Origin: Roseateles sp.
GTDB taxonomy: Bacteria > Pseudomonadota > Gammaproteobacteria > Burkholderiales > Burkholderiaceae
Assembly (NCBI GenBank): GCA_019232985.1
Contig: JAFAMW010000065.1
Coordinates: 21,709-85,708, forward strand
Length of the DNA stretch: 64,000 bases
Direction of reading: 5' to 3'
A model generated the notes under the pieces. That model was given only the letters and a program-made list of their open reading frames with translations, was not told where the DNA came from and searched no databases. Of this stretch, positions 1 to 7,812 are shown in pieces (the first letter of the stretch is position 1; each line of letters opens with the position of its first letter). The position numbers were made by a program, and so were the translations under genes.

Positions 1-1269
1 GGCGCTCGGGCGCATCAGCCACGCCGCCGCGCCGCCGCCGATCACGACGACGGCCGCGACCGCGGCGATCAGCGGCGCGCGGCTTTGCGGCGCCGCGGCG
101 GCGCCGCCGGTCGCGTGCGGCGAATCCGCGAAGCGCGAATCGCCGCTGCGCGTGTCGGCGAAACGCGAGTCGCCGCCGCCGCGCGAATCCGGGAAGCGCG
201 AATCGCCGAAGCGCGAGCTCGGCCCGCCCGGCGCGGCGCTGCCGGCCGGCGGCAGGCCGAGGTCGGCGCGCAGCGCGTCGACGCTCTGCGTGCGCTCCTC
301 GGGCTTGACGAGCAGCGCGCGGTCGATCGCGTGCAGGAACGCGTCGCTGTAGCGGCCCGCGAGGCGGGTCGCGAGCGGCTCGTAGGTGTCGCCCATCATG
401 CGGCTGACCGACGGCGGCGGCGTCTTGCCGAGCAGGGCGAAGTGCACGGCCGCGGCGAGCGCGTAGACGTCGGTCCACGCGCCCTGCTTCATGTGCGGCG
501 CCTCGGCGTACTGCTCGACCGGCGCGTAGCCGGGCTTGAGGATCACCGTGAGCGCCTGCGTCATATCGCCGATCACGCGGCGCGCGGCGCCGAAGTCGAG
601 CAGCAGCGGGCGCAGGCCGCTGCCGCCGAGCAGGATCACGTTGTCGGGTGCGATGTCGCGGTGGAAGCAGCTCTGGCCGTGGATCACGGCGAGCGCGGCG
701 GTCAGCGGCTCGAGCATGCTGAGCAGCCAGGCCTCGTCGGGCGGCTCGCTCAGGCCCTTCAGGTGGTCCTTGAGCGTGATGCCCTCGTACAGCGGCATGA
801 CCATGTAGGCGGTGCCGTTGGCCTCCCAGAAGCGGTAGACCTTGACGAGCGCCGGGTGGTCGAACTGGGCGAGCAGCTTGGCTTCGTTGACAAAGCTCTT
901 GCGGCCGGCCTCGAAGGTCTCGCGGTGCCGCTCCGACTTGACCTGCACGGTCGTGCCGCCGCTGCGCGCGGCGAGGCTCGACGGCATGTACTCCTTGAGC
1001 GCGACCTTGCGCTCGAGCGAATGGTCCCAGGCCTGGTAGACGATGCCGAAGCCGCCCTCGCCGAGCACGTGGGTCAGCTCGAACTCGGCGAGGAAGGTGC
1101 CGACGGGCAGCGCGTTGCCGCTGTCGCCGGCGCTGGACGCCGCGGATGGCGCGAGCGTCGCCGGGCCGCTTGTCGACGGCAGCACCGACTCGGCCGCGGC
1201 GGCCTGGGTGCTCTGGAAGCCGCTCGGGCGGATGACCGTGCGGTCGTCGTCGTCGGGGGCGCTGCTCAT
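1..1269 (-). CDS. Ser/Thr protein kinase, C-terminus cut by window edge
   Basis: This is a Hanks-type kinase, at least 423 residues long, whose 3' end lies outside the window. The kinase domain spans roughly residues 55-315 and shows a glycine loop (GEGGFG), the catalytic HRDIAPDN (the usual Lys after HRDx is Ala, a common bacterial variant) and LDFGAAR. The linker carries several DSRF-type repeats. A hydrophobic stretch near the window edge looks like a single membrane span, so the missing C-terminus is probably periplasmic. The N-terminus holds an RTVIRP motif with Thr11, also seen in the T6SS TssL and FHA proteins. Its ATG overlaps the stop of the second kinase by 4 bases (ATGA), so the two are translationally coupled. 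It probably phosphorylates T6SS regulators, as PpkA does in Pseudomonas; that role is inferred from context. Confidence 0.9.
   Translation of the reverse strand, partial: MSSAPDDDDRTVIRPSGFQSTQAAAAESVLPSTSGPATLAPSAASSAGDSGNALPVGTFLAEFELTHVLGEGGFGIVYQAWDHSLERKVALKEYMPSSLAARSGGTTVQVKSERHRETFEAGRKSFVNEAKLLAQFDHPALVKVYRFWEANGTAYMVMPLYEGITLKDHLKGLSEPPDEAWLLSMLEPLTAALAVIHGQSCFHRDIAPDNVILLGGSGLRPLLLDFGAARRVIGDMTQALTVILKPGYAPVEQYAEAPHMKQGAWTDVYALAAAVHFALLGKTPPPSVSRMMGDTYEPLATRLAGRYSDAFLHAIDRALLVKPEERTQSVDALRADLGLPPAGSAAPGGPSSRFGDSRFPDSRGGGDSRFADTRSGDSRFADSPHATGGAAAAPQSRAPLIAAVAAVVVIGGGAAAWLMRPSA
119..222 (-). repeat. DSRF-type coding repeats in kinase linker
   Basis: About four imperfect copies of an Asp-Ser-Arg-Phe unit (DSRFPDSR, DSRFADTR, DSRFADS) lie in the linker between the kinase domain and the membrane span. 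The repetition is visible in the DNA as recurring gcgaatc/cgaagcg blocks. The segment is polar and probably disordered, and its serines could be phosphorylation sites. Confidence 0.6.
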
Positions 1270-2741
1270 GGTTGAAGTTCGCTCTCTAGGGCGGCGCGCT
1301 CGGCCGGGGGCACGGCGGCGAGCAGGGCCTGGACGAAACCGGCGGCGTTGCCGGCGTTCTGTTCGGCGGCGCGCTTGACGACGACGCGCGCGATCGGGCC
1401 GAGCCGGCGCGTGAGCGTCTGGGTGGCCTTCGCGACGAACGCGTCGTCGAGCGCCTGCGGGCTCGCGAGCAGCGTGCGGGCGACGCCGCCCGGCACGGTG
1501 GCGGGCTTCGCGCCGCTGCCGCCGCCCGGCGCGGTCGGGTGCGCCTGGCTGCCGCCGGTCACGGTGCTGATGAACTGGGCGCGGCGCACCTGGTCGGCGA
1601 TGTGCTGCGAGACCGTCGTCGCGAGCGTCGCGAGGTCCTCGCAGTTGCGCGCAGCCTCGCGCACCATCAGCTTGGCCATCGGGCCGACATGGCTGGCGAG
1701 CGCGCGCTCGATGCGCGACAGCGCCTGCGCGTCCCAATGCGCGAGCGCGGTCGCGCCGCTCGGCCGCGGCGGCGCGGTCTGCGCGGCCTCGACCGCGCGC
1801 TGCCAATGCTGGGTCGGCGCGGGCCCCGGGGGCTGCGCATGCTGGGTCGGCGCCATGATCACGGTCGCGTCGCCGTCGACGCTGCCGGCCGGGGGGGGCT
1901 CGGCCGCCGCGCCCGCGGCGACCGCGAGCAGCGCGTTGCGCAGCGCGCGCGCGTCGGCGTAGCGGTCCTCGGCGCGCTTGGCCATCGCGCGCGCGCAGAT
2001 CGCGTCGTAGGCGGGCGGGCGGCGCGCGAGCGTGCTCGGCGCGGGCGGCTGCTCGTTCATGATCTTGTACATGACGACCTCGGCCGTGCCGCTGAACGCG
2101 GCCTTGCCCGTCAGCAGGCGGTACAGCAGCACGCCGCAGGCGAAGATGTCGGCGCGCTGGTCGATGCCTTCGCCGATGTACTGCTCGGGCGCCATGTAGC
2201 CGGGCGTGCCGATCGCCGACGAGACCTGCGTGAGGCCGAGCCCGGCGATGCGCGCGATGCCGAAGTCGGTCAGCTTGACCTGGCCGCCCGCGGTCACGAG
2301 CAGGTTGGCCGGCTTGATGTCGCGGTGCCAGACGCCCTGGTCGTGCGCGCAGGCCAGCGCGTCGAGCAGCTGGTCCATGATGCGCAGCACCTGAGCCTCG
2401 GCGAGCAGCGGCGTGCCCGCGAGTACGTGGTCGAGGTTGCGGCCCTCGACGTACTCCATCGCGATGTAGGCGGTGTTCTCGTCCTCGCCGAACTCGTAGA
2501 TCGCGACGACGCCCGGGTGGGCGACGCGGCCGACCGCCTGCGCCTCGTTGCGAAAGCGCGCCGCGATCGAGTCCTGCGCGGCGTTGACCTGGGTGTCGCC
2601 GAGCAGGCTCTTGTGGATCGTCTTGATCGCGACGCGGCGCTGGATATGCGGGTCGAAGCCCTTGTAGACGACGCCCATGGCGCCCTGGCCGAGCACCTCG
2701 GAGATCTGGTACTTGCCGATGCGCTCGGGGACTGCGGGCAT
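1266..2741 (-). CDS. Ser/Thr protein kinase with tandem C-terminal repeats
   Basis: This is a 491-residue cytoplasmic Hanks-type kinase. The domain covers about residues 8-270, with GQGAMG, the ATP-binding Lys in VAIKTI, HRDIKPAN and DFGIAR all intact. A proline-rich linker contains ATVIMAP (Thr293), a variant of the TVI motif found elsewhere in the locus. The tail has two copies of a module of about 60 residues centred on GPMAKLMV and GPIARVVV, each followed by an alanine pair; similar tails occur on other proteobacterial kinases, though I cannot name the family with certainty. No membrane span is seen. It follows the heme sensor by 6 bases and overlaps the next kinase by 4. I infer that it relays the sensor's signal into the T6SS phosphorylation switch. 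Confidence 0.92.
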   Translation of the reverse strand: MPAVPERIGKYQISEVLGQGAMGVVYKGFDPHIQRRVAIKTIHKSLLGDTQVNAAQDSIAARFRNEAQAVGRVAHPGVVAIYEFGEDENTAYIAMEYVEGRNLDHVLAGTPLLAEAQVLRIMDQLLDALACAHDQGVWHRDIKPANLLVTAGGQVKLTDFGIARIAGLGLTQVSSAIGTPGYMAPEQYIGEGIDQRADIFACGVLLYRLLTGKAAFSGTAEVVMYKIMNEQPPAPSTLARRPPAYDAICARAMAKRAEDRYADARALRNALLAVAAGAAAEPPPAGSVDGDATVIMAPTQHAQPPGPAPTQHWQRAVEAAQTAPPRPSGATALAHWDAQALSRIERALASHVGPMAKLMVREAARNCEDLATLATTVSQHIADQVRRAQFISTVTGGSQAHPTAPGGGSGAKPATVPGGVARTLLASPQALDDAFVAKATQTLTRRLGPIARVVVKRAAEQNAGNAAGFVQALLAAVPPAERAALESELQP

Positions 2742-2747
2742 GGAGGC

Positions 2748-3617
2748 TCAGCCCTCGAGCATCTGCATGGCGGTCGCGAGGCTCTTGCGCATGCGGCCGA
2801 AGGACTCCGAGAGCACGCCGATCTCGTCCTGGCTCGCGACCTCGAACTCGGGCGCGTCCTCGCCGAGCGAGACCTTGTCGGCGATGCCCGACAGGCGCGC
2901 GACCGGCTGGATCACGAGCTTCCAGAGCATGAAGTTCAGCGCCGCGCCGATCAGCACGAACACGGCCGTGAGCAGGCCCAGCACGACCCACAGCTCCTGG
3001 CGCGCCTGGTGCAGCGGCACGTCCATCGGCACCGAGACGACCTGGGCGCCGAGCACCTCGGCGGTCTTCCAGCCGAAGCCGTTCGACGGGCCGTAGCGGT
3101 CGACCAGGGTCTTGGGCGCGGCGTCGGGCGTGCTGTGGCAGGCCAGGCAGGCCTCGGCCTTGATGATGATCGGCCGCGCGATGTACAGCGCCGTGCCCGC
3201 GGGGGTCTGGCGCTCGCCGATGAACTCCTTGAGCTCGGGCTGGTTCTTGAACTGGTTGATGATGTCCTCTTCCCAGGCCACGGCGCGGTCGCGCGGGTTG
3301 GTCGGGTTCAGCATCGCCGACTTGTAGTCGTAGTCGGGGTAGGCCTTCTTGAGCGCGGCGAGCACCTCGTGCGCCGAGTACGAGGGCACCGACTGGGGCA
3401 GGAAGGTGTAGGTCATCTGCGTCTCGAGCAGCGGCTTGATCTGCGTCGCCGTGTAGCCCGCGACGGCGTTGGCCTTTTCCATCAGCAGGCGCGCGCGGTC
3501 GGTCACGTCCTGCTTGGCGACGTCCTGCAGCAGGCTGTTGGCGATCACGGTCGAGGCGATCAGGCCGACCAGGAAGACGGCCAGGAAGGCCAGGTTGAAC
3601 TTGACGAGCAGTTTCAC
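2748..3617 (-). CDS. c-type heme sensor protein with HAMP domain (DUF3365-like)
   Basis: This is a 289-residue membrane protein. An N-terminal span (about residues 6-28) is followed by a periplasmic domain with a covalent heme site CLACH (Cys157, Cys160, His161). A second span (about 206-228) and a HAMP-like segment (RLSGIADKVS to about residue 285) follow. The layout matches the DUF3365/Tll0287 family of periplasmic heme sensors. It ends after the HAMP region with no kinase, cyclase or methyl-accepting domain, so output must go through a partner. The Ser/Thr kinase gene starts 6 bases downstream, and the pairing suggests redox or ligand sensing controlling the kinases. I chose the GTG at 3617 because it directly precedes the hydrophobic segment; the same frame stays open upstream, but there it only shadows the FecR gene. 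Confidence 0.85.
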   Translation of the reverse strand: MKLLVKFNLAFLAVFLVGLIASTVIANSLLQDVAKQDVTDRARLLMEKANAVAGYTATQIKPLLETQMTYTFLPQSVPSYSAHEVLAALKKAYPDYDYKSAMLNPTNPRDRAVAWEEDIINQFKNQPELKEFIGERQTPAGTALYIARPIIIKAEACLACHSTPDAAPKTLVDRYGPSNGFGWKTAEVLGAQVVSVPMDVPLHQARQELWVVLGLLTAVFVLIGAALNFMLWKLVIQPVARLSGIADKVSLGEDAPEFEVASQDEIGVLSESFGRMRKSLATAMQMLEG

Positions 3618-3625
3618 GGTGGCGC

Positions 3626-4480
3626 CTATGGTTTGCGGATGGACGAGGCCGGAGCGGGCGGGAACAGCACGGGCTCCCATTCCGGGTGGAGCTTGAGGTC
3701 GGCGATCAGGCGGTCGCGGAACGCCGGGTCGCGCGCGAGCGCGCGCCAGCGCGCGAGCTCGGCGCGGCGCAGCGCCGGTTCGGCGTCGAGCCAGGCCTGG
3801 GCGTCGGCGTAGCCGAGCGAACCCAGCGGCTTGGGCGTCGGGCTCGCCGTCGCGAACAGCTTGGCGCGCGGCGGCAGCGAGTCCATGAACGGCCGCGGCA
3901 GGGCCTGGAAGAAGTCGGGCGTCGGGCGCGGCGCGGTCTCGGGCCTGCCGCGGGCGCCGACGTTCGCGAAGTCGCCCTGCTTGAGCGCGAGCGGGCCGCC
4001 GGGCGTGCGCAGCTGCAGCTCGCCGTGCTCGGCGAAGACCTCGGCGCGGTCGGCGCCGACGAGGCCCAGCACGGCGCGCGCGTCGCGGCCGCCGAGGTCG
4101 ACGAGCGCCGACGCGAGCGCGGCCTCGCCGCCCGCGGGCGCGACGAGCTTGGCCCAGCCCGCGAGCAGGTAGGCGCGCGCCTTCGCACGCTCGCCGGCGA
4201 GGCGCGGTGCGAGCAGCACGCGGCTGCCCGGGCCGAGGTAGAGCATCGCGCCGTCGTCGAACTCGATGCTGACGAGGCGGCCCTGGGCGCCGAGCTCGAC
4301 GATGTCGTCGGCCTGCAGGCGCACGCCTTCGGCGAGCGCGAGCCGGTCGGCGTCGCGCAGCACGGCGACGTCGCCCTGGACGATCGTCGCGATCGCGAGC
4401 GGCGCCGCCCCCGCGAGCGAGGCGGCGCCGGCGAGGAGCAGCGAGGCGAGCAGGCGAAGGGTTCTTGACATGCGCGGCAT
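3626..4480 (-). CDS. FecR-domain-like exported protein
   Basis: This is an exported protein of about 284 residues. A signal peptide (about residues 1-27, ending ...AGAAP) is followed by a beta-rich region (QGDVAVLRD, ADDIVELGAQ, FDDGAMLYLGPGS) typical of FecR-like domains. The rest is Ala/Arg-rich with a Pro-rich C-terminus. FecR domains usually sit in the periplasm as sensor or scaffold parts. The gene precedes the heme sensor by 8 bases, so the two probably act together. Starts at 4480 and 4471 are both possible; neither has a good ribosome-binding site, and the longer frame to 4540 lengthens the leader implausibly. It is probably the first gene of a FecR, heme-sensor, kinase, kinase operon. 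Confidence 0.75.
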   Translation of the reverse strand: MPRMSRTLRLLASLLLAGAASLAGAAPLAIATIVQGDVAVLRDADRLALAEGVRLQADDIVELGAQGRLVSIEFDDGAMLYLGPGSRVLLAPRLAGERAKARAYLLAGWAKLVAPAGGEAALASALVDLGGRDARAVLGLVGADRAEVFAEHGELQLRTPGGPLALKQGDFANVGARGRPETAPRPTPDFFQALPRPFMDSLPPRAKLFATASPTPKPLGSLGYADAQAWLDAEPALRRAELARWRALARDPAFRDRLIADLKLHPEWEPVLFPPAPASSIRKP

Positions 4481-4656
4481 TATCAGCGTCTGCAACAGCA
4501 GGCAACCGCCTAGTTCAGCGCAATTTGTGCTGTGCGGCAATCGGGTCCTGCTCTATTCCTTGCCTCGGTTGATCTTGAGGACGGGGGACGGCACGAGCAG
4601 CATCGGATTGGACGAAGAAGAGGGCGGCGCCGCGCCCAAGCTGCCGTTCCGCTCGC

Positions 4657-4740
4657 TACAACTTCAACATCACCTTCCCGATCTTCGACACGCTGCTCGG
4701 CACGCGCTACAAGGGGCCGACGCCGCCGAACCTGCCTTGA
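4657..4740 (+). pseudogene. C-terminal remnant of a sterol desaturase/fatty-acid hydroxylase gene
   Basis: In the plus frame ending at the TGA at 4738-4740 the peptide reads YNFNITFPIFDTLLGT followed by RYKGPTPP. It resembles the last residues of sterol desaturase/fatty acid hydroxylase family proteins, which commonly end with a Phe/Asn-rich FPxxDxLFGT segment. No start codon or upstream part of that family is visible, and the frame loses sense before about 4650. It looks like the end of a gene cut off by a rearrangement. The match is from memory and short, so confidence is modest. Confidence 0.45.
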
Positions 4741-4771
4741 GCGGTGCGGGGCCGGGCGCGGCCTGCCCAGC

Positions 4772-4794
4772 CGGCCGCTGCAAAACAGCGGCCG
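4772..4794. terminator. Hairpin between remnant gene and TssBC-like gene
   Basis: A perfect 9-bp stem (cggccgctg / cagcggccg) with a caaaa loop lies between the plus-strand remnant (stop at 4740) and the minus-strand gene ending at 4844. There is no clear T-run on either side, so termination efficiency is uncertain. Confidence 0.5.
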
Positions 4795-4810
4795 TCCTTC
4801 GTCACGCGTC

Positions 4811-4832
4811 GGACAAGCCGCAGGGCTTGTCC
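4811..4832. terminator. Second hairpin downstream of TssBC-like gene
   Basis: A perfect 9-bp stem (ggacaagcc / ggcttgtcc) with a gcag loop starts 11 bases beyond the stop of the minus-strand TssBC-like gene. With the hairpin at 4772-4794 it makes a tandem structure, probably a two-way terminator separating that gene from the FecR/kinase operon. Confidence 0.5.
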
Positions 4833-4843
4833 TCGGCCGCGAC

Positions 4844-6655
4844 TCAGCCCAGCTCTTTCAGCAAGGCCTCGAGGTCCGGGTCCATCGGCTCCTCGGCCGC
4901 GGCTGCGGCCGGCGCTTCCTCGGCCGGCGGCGGTGGCTCCTCGCCCTTGGCCTCGGCGGCCTCGGCCGGCGTGCTGTCGTCGAGCTGGGCGAGCAGCGCG
5001 GCGAGCTCGTCGTCGACGGCCTCTGCAGGCGCCGCCGCGGCGGCCGGCGCGGCCGCTTCCGGCTCGGCGAGGCGCTGCGCGGGCGCGCTCATCTGGACGC
5101 TGCCGGCGCTGCGCGCGGCCGGCGCCCAGTCGGTCGTGACGCGCTGGTCCCTGGACGCGCCGACGTCGGCGCGGCTGTCGCTCGCGGCCTTGCGCGGCGC
5201 GCCCGTGCTGCTCGCGAGGCCGTCGCCGTTGATCGCCTCGAGGCCGGCGAGGCGCACGCGCGCCTCGCCCTTGTAGGCCATCACGCCGTTGATGCCGTAG
5301 GCGCGCAGCAGGCTCGCCGCGTCGGTGCCGATCAGGCGATCCGTGCAGGGCAGGGCCGTCGAGTCGCCGTCCTTGTCGCGGAAATGGTGGAACGCGAGGT
5401 CGTCGATCGCGAGCTGGCCGCCGCGCACCGCGAGCACGCACATCGCGAGCAGCGCCGGGTGGCCCCACAGCATGCCGCGCAGGCCCTCGCCGCGGCTGAA
5501 TTCCTCGAACGCGAACGAGCTGATCGGGTCGCTCTTCTTGCCGTAGACATGGCGCAGCATGAAGCGCGGGCCGAGCAGCGCGAGGTAGGACGCGTCGGGC
5601 ATGGCCTTGAGCGCCTCGAAGGCCTCGCGCACGAGGCGGTGCGGCGGTTCGCGGCGGTCGACGAAGGGGTCGGTCGTCATGCCCGTGATGAACGGCGCGC
5701 CCGCGTGCGCGGCGACGCGCGCGGCGCGGCCGAGCAGCTCGGTGTGCGGCGGCGTCGCGTCGAACTGGTAGCAGGCCGCGATATAGCTGTAGCCGCCGTC
5801 GGCGTCCTGCGCGGGCTGCTCGACGAGCAGCTTGTACAGGCCGGTCTCGGCGAGGTCGTCGTTGCTCGCGAGGTCGGCCGCGAGCTCCTCGGCGCTGATG
5901 TCGATCAGGTGGACCTGCAGCGCGTGGCTGGTCTCGACGCGGCGCAGCAGGAAGTCGGCGCCGCGCCACAGCGACTCGAGGTTCTGGAAGTCGGCGTGGT
6001 GCAGCACCGCGCGCATCAGGTCCGACAGCGCCTCGTCGACATGGGCGACGAAGGCGTCCTTGTTCGGGCTCGCGGCGGGCACGACGAAGGGGCCGACGAT
6101 GCGGCGCAGGTAGTCGGCGATGTCGGCCTCGGCGACCTCGGCGCGCGCCTTGCGGCCCGTCAGGCGCGCAAAGTCGTCGAGCGTCGCGCCCTTGTTCGGC
6201 GTGGCGCCGCGCGACGGCGCGGCGAGCGCGACGCGCGAGACCGGCCGGCCCGCGCCCTCGGCCCATTCCTGCAGCTCCTTGGCCGCGGCGGCGAAGCTGG
6301 CCGGCGTGTTCAGGCGCTTGCGCAGCGAGGCGAGCGCGGCGAACAGCTCGACGTTGCGGTAGAGCTCGTCGGGGTGGAAGGCCTCGAGCTCGCCGATCTC
6401 GATCTCGATCGGCGCGCCCTCGGGGCCGAGCGGCAGCGAGAGCTTGAGGCCGGCGCGCTGGAGCGCGTCCTCGAGCGTGTCGAACTCGACCGGCCGTGGC
6501 TTGCGCTTCGCGAGCGCGGCGCCCGTGTCCATGCGGCCCGTCAGCGCGCCGGCGCCGAAGTCGCCGAGCAGGGCGATGCGCAGCGGCCGCTTCGCGTTCC
6601 ATTGCGGCGGGGTGCGGCCCACGCCGCCGAAGTTGGGGGTCCAGTCGGTACTCAT
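4844..6655 (-). CDS. Fused TssB-like/TssC-like contractile sheath paralogue
   Basis: This 603-residue protein joins two sheath-subunit parts. The N-terminal ~130 residues (RIALLGDFGAGAL, then an IEIEIGELEAF segment) resemble TssB. Residues of about 210-480 resemble TssC, including LHHADFQNLESLWRG, PFITG, GPRFMLRHVYG and FAFEEFSRGEGLRG. The last ~100 residues are Ala/Glu-rich and acidic, unlike ordinary TssC. Separate, normal TssB and TssC are encoded at 34385-36380, so this is an extra copy, perhaps a sheath cap, a baseplate part or a regulator. It lies apart from the main operon behind the toxin-antitoxin pair, and the hairpins at 4772-4832 follow it. Family membership is fairly secure; the function is unknown. 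Confidence 0.85.
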   Translation of the reverse strand: MSTDWTPNFGGVGRTPPQWNAKRPLRIALLGDFGAGALTGRMDTGAALAKRKPRPVEFDTLEDALQRAGLKLSLPLGPEGAPIEIEIGELEAFHPDELYRNVELFAALASLRKRLNTPASFAAAAKELQEWAEGAGRPVSRVALAAPSRGATPNKGATLDDFARLTGRKARAEVAEADIADYLRRIVGPFVVPAASPNKDAFVAHVDEALSDLMRAVLHHADFQNLESLWRGADFLLRRVETSHALQVHLIDISAEELAADLASNDDLAETGLYKLLVEQPAQDADGGYSYIAACYQFDATPPHTELLGRAARVAAHAGAPFITGMTTDPFVDRREPPHRLVREAFEALKAMPDASYLALLGPRFMLRHVYGKKSDPISSFAFEEFSRGEGLRGMLWGHPALLAMCVLAVRGGQLAIDDLAFHHFRDKDGDSTALPCTDRLIGTDAASLLRAYGINGVMAYKGEARVRLAGLEAINGDGLASSTGAPRKAASDSRADVGASRDQRVTTDWAPAARSAGSVQMSAPAQRLAEPEAAAPAAAAAPAEAVDDELAALLAQLDDSTPAEAAEAKGEEPPPPAEEAPAAAAAEEPMDPDLEALLKELG

Positions 6656-6875
6656 GCGATTTTTGTCTCGTAGGTTGGACGACGGGCCAGCCAGCAGGCG
6701 GCGGCGGGATGGCGCTGATTATGGGCGTCAGGAATGATGGTGTGACGCGGCCGCGGGCGCAGGCCGCTCGGGCGAAACCCTCTGGTCGGCGCATTCCTTT
6801 TGATTCGTCTCAATACGGCTCCGAACGCAGCGACGCAGGACGCGCGCCTGCATTGAGCCGCATCGTCGAACCGTC

Positions 6876-7106
6876 ATGTCCGACGCCAGCAAGGGCCCAG
6901 CGAAGTCGGGAGCGTCGCCGTACGACGTTGCCGAGCATCTGCGCACGCCCGAGGCGATGACGGCCTACCTCGAAGCCTGGCGCGCAAAAGCCCCCGACGA
7001 CGCGGCCGCCATCGCGCGGGCCCTCGACGACATCGGCCGCACGATCGGGCTCAGGCGTCGGGCGGGGGTCAGGACCGCCGCTTCCCACCCGCGCCGAACG
7101 GATTGA
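6876..7106 (+). pseudogene. Truncated addiction-module antidote (HigA-like family)
   Basis: The first ~60 residues (YDVAEHLRTPEAMTAYLEAW, then DDAAAIARALDDIGRTIGL) look like the N-terminal half of the small antidote proteins paired with RelE-like toxins. Those proteins are usually about 95-100 residues and end in a helix-turn-helix. Here the match stops near 7054, the helix-turn-helix is missing, and an unrelated Arg-rich tail runs to 7106, overlapping the 3' end of the convergent PIN toxin gene by 38 bases. No partner toxin is seen upstream. It appears to have been cut when the neighbouring toxin-antitoxin pair was inserted, or to have decayed on its own. Confidence 0.55.
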
Positions 7107-7491
7107 AAACCTCCACGCCCAGCGCCTTGAATTCGCCCACGTTGCGCGTCACGACGGTCAGGCCGTTGGCGCGCGCCGTCGCAGCGATCATCGCGTCCTC
7201 GTACAGCGTGTCCGACTTGCGGTGCATCAGCCTGGCCCAGGCCCTGAACGCCGCGGCGTCCATCGGCAGGACGTTGTAGGCGCCGGCGACCTGCACAAGC
7301 CAGGCCTCGATTTCCGCGGCCTTGGCGGCGTCCTGTTCGCGCGTCATTTCTATGCCCGCCTGGATCTCGCCGAGCGTGACCGCCGAAACAAAGAGCTTGG
7401 CGTCGTCGACGCCCTGCAACCAGGCGAGTACAGCGCCGTGCGGCTTGCGCTTGCGCAATTCCGAAACGACGTTGGTGTCGAGCAGGTACAT
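7069..7491 (-). CDS. vapC: PIN-domain toxin (VapC/FitB family)
   Basis: This is a 140-residue ribonuclease-type toxin. The PIN domain spans nearly the whole protein, with the N-terminal metal-binding LLDTNVVSE, a mid-protein Glu (TLGEIQAGI) and the C-terminal pair in YEDAMIAATA plus VTRNVGEF. Such enzymes cleave RNA (often tRNA) unless bound by an antitoxin. The gene starts 8 bases after its antitoxin's stop. The pair lies inside the T6SS cluster between tagF and the TssBC-like gene and has no obvious link to secretion; it probably arrived as a mobile cassette. The ATG at 7491 is the standard PIN start; the longer open frame upstream only runs through the antitoxin gene. Confidence 0.92.
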   Translation of the reverse strand: MYLLDTNVVSELRKRKPHGAVLAWLQGVDDAKLFVSAVTLGEIQAGIEMTREQDAAKAAEIEAWLVQVAGAYNVLPMDAAAFRAWARLMHRKSDTLYEDAMIAATARANGLTVVTRNVGEFKALGVEVFNPFGAGGKRRS

Positions 7492-7499
7492 CGCGGCTG

Positions 7500-7757
7500 T
7501 CAGCCCAGCGGCTGAACCTTGCGGCGCCTGGCCTTGCCGCGTTCGGGCAGGATCAGCTCGACGCGGCCCTCGTCGCTTAGCAGCAGCTGCTTCAGCGAAG
7601 GCCTCGCGGCCTGCTGAAGACGGCGCCATTCCTGTACGGGAATCAGCACGGCCGCCGCTACGCCCCGGCGGGACACGATCTGCGGGCCTTCTGTCAGGCA
7701 TGCGTCGAGGAACTCGCTAAAGCGGGCCTTGGCGTCTTGAACGGGCCAGGACTCCAT
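7500..7757 (-). CDS. Phd/YefM-family antitoxin
   Basis: This 85-residue protein has the typical Phd start (WPVQDAKARFSEFLDACL, then a QIVSRRGVAAAVLIP strand), a DNA-binding dimer fold, and a basic C-terminal tail expected to cover the toxin's active site. It is encoded immediately upstream of the PIN toxin. A strong ribosome-binding site (GGAGGT) precedes the ATG at 7757, and direct repeats suited to autoregulation lie just upstream. Confidence 0.92.
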   Translation of the reverse strand: MESWPVQDAKARFSEFLDACLTEGPQIVSRRGVAAAVLIPVQEWRRLQQAARPSLKQLLLSDEGRVELILPERGKARRRKVQPLG

Positions 7758-7770
7758 GGCGACCTCCTTC

Positions 7771-7792
7771 TGACTAGTTTGCTGACTAGTTT
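7771..7792 (-). promoter_or_regulatory. Direct-repeat operator of the toxin-antitoxin pair
   Basis: Two copies of tgactagttt lie 12 bp apart, each containing the 6-bp palindrome actagt, 14-35 bases upstream of the antitoxin start and directly before its ribosome-binding site. The spacing of about one helical turn fits binding of two antitoxin dimers. The sequence is much more AT-rich than its surroundings. Confidence 0.6.
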
Positions 7793-7812
7793 GAAGGCCG
7801 CGAGGCCAAACG

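Noticed and set aside
2748..4505. Long open frame extending the heme sensor upstream to 4505
   Set aside because: The extension is Arg/Pro-rich and overlaps the FecR-like gene in another frame. The GTG at 3617 right before the hydrophobic start is far more natural.
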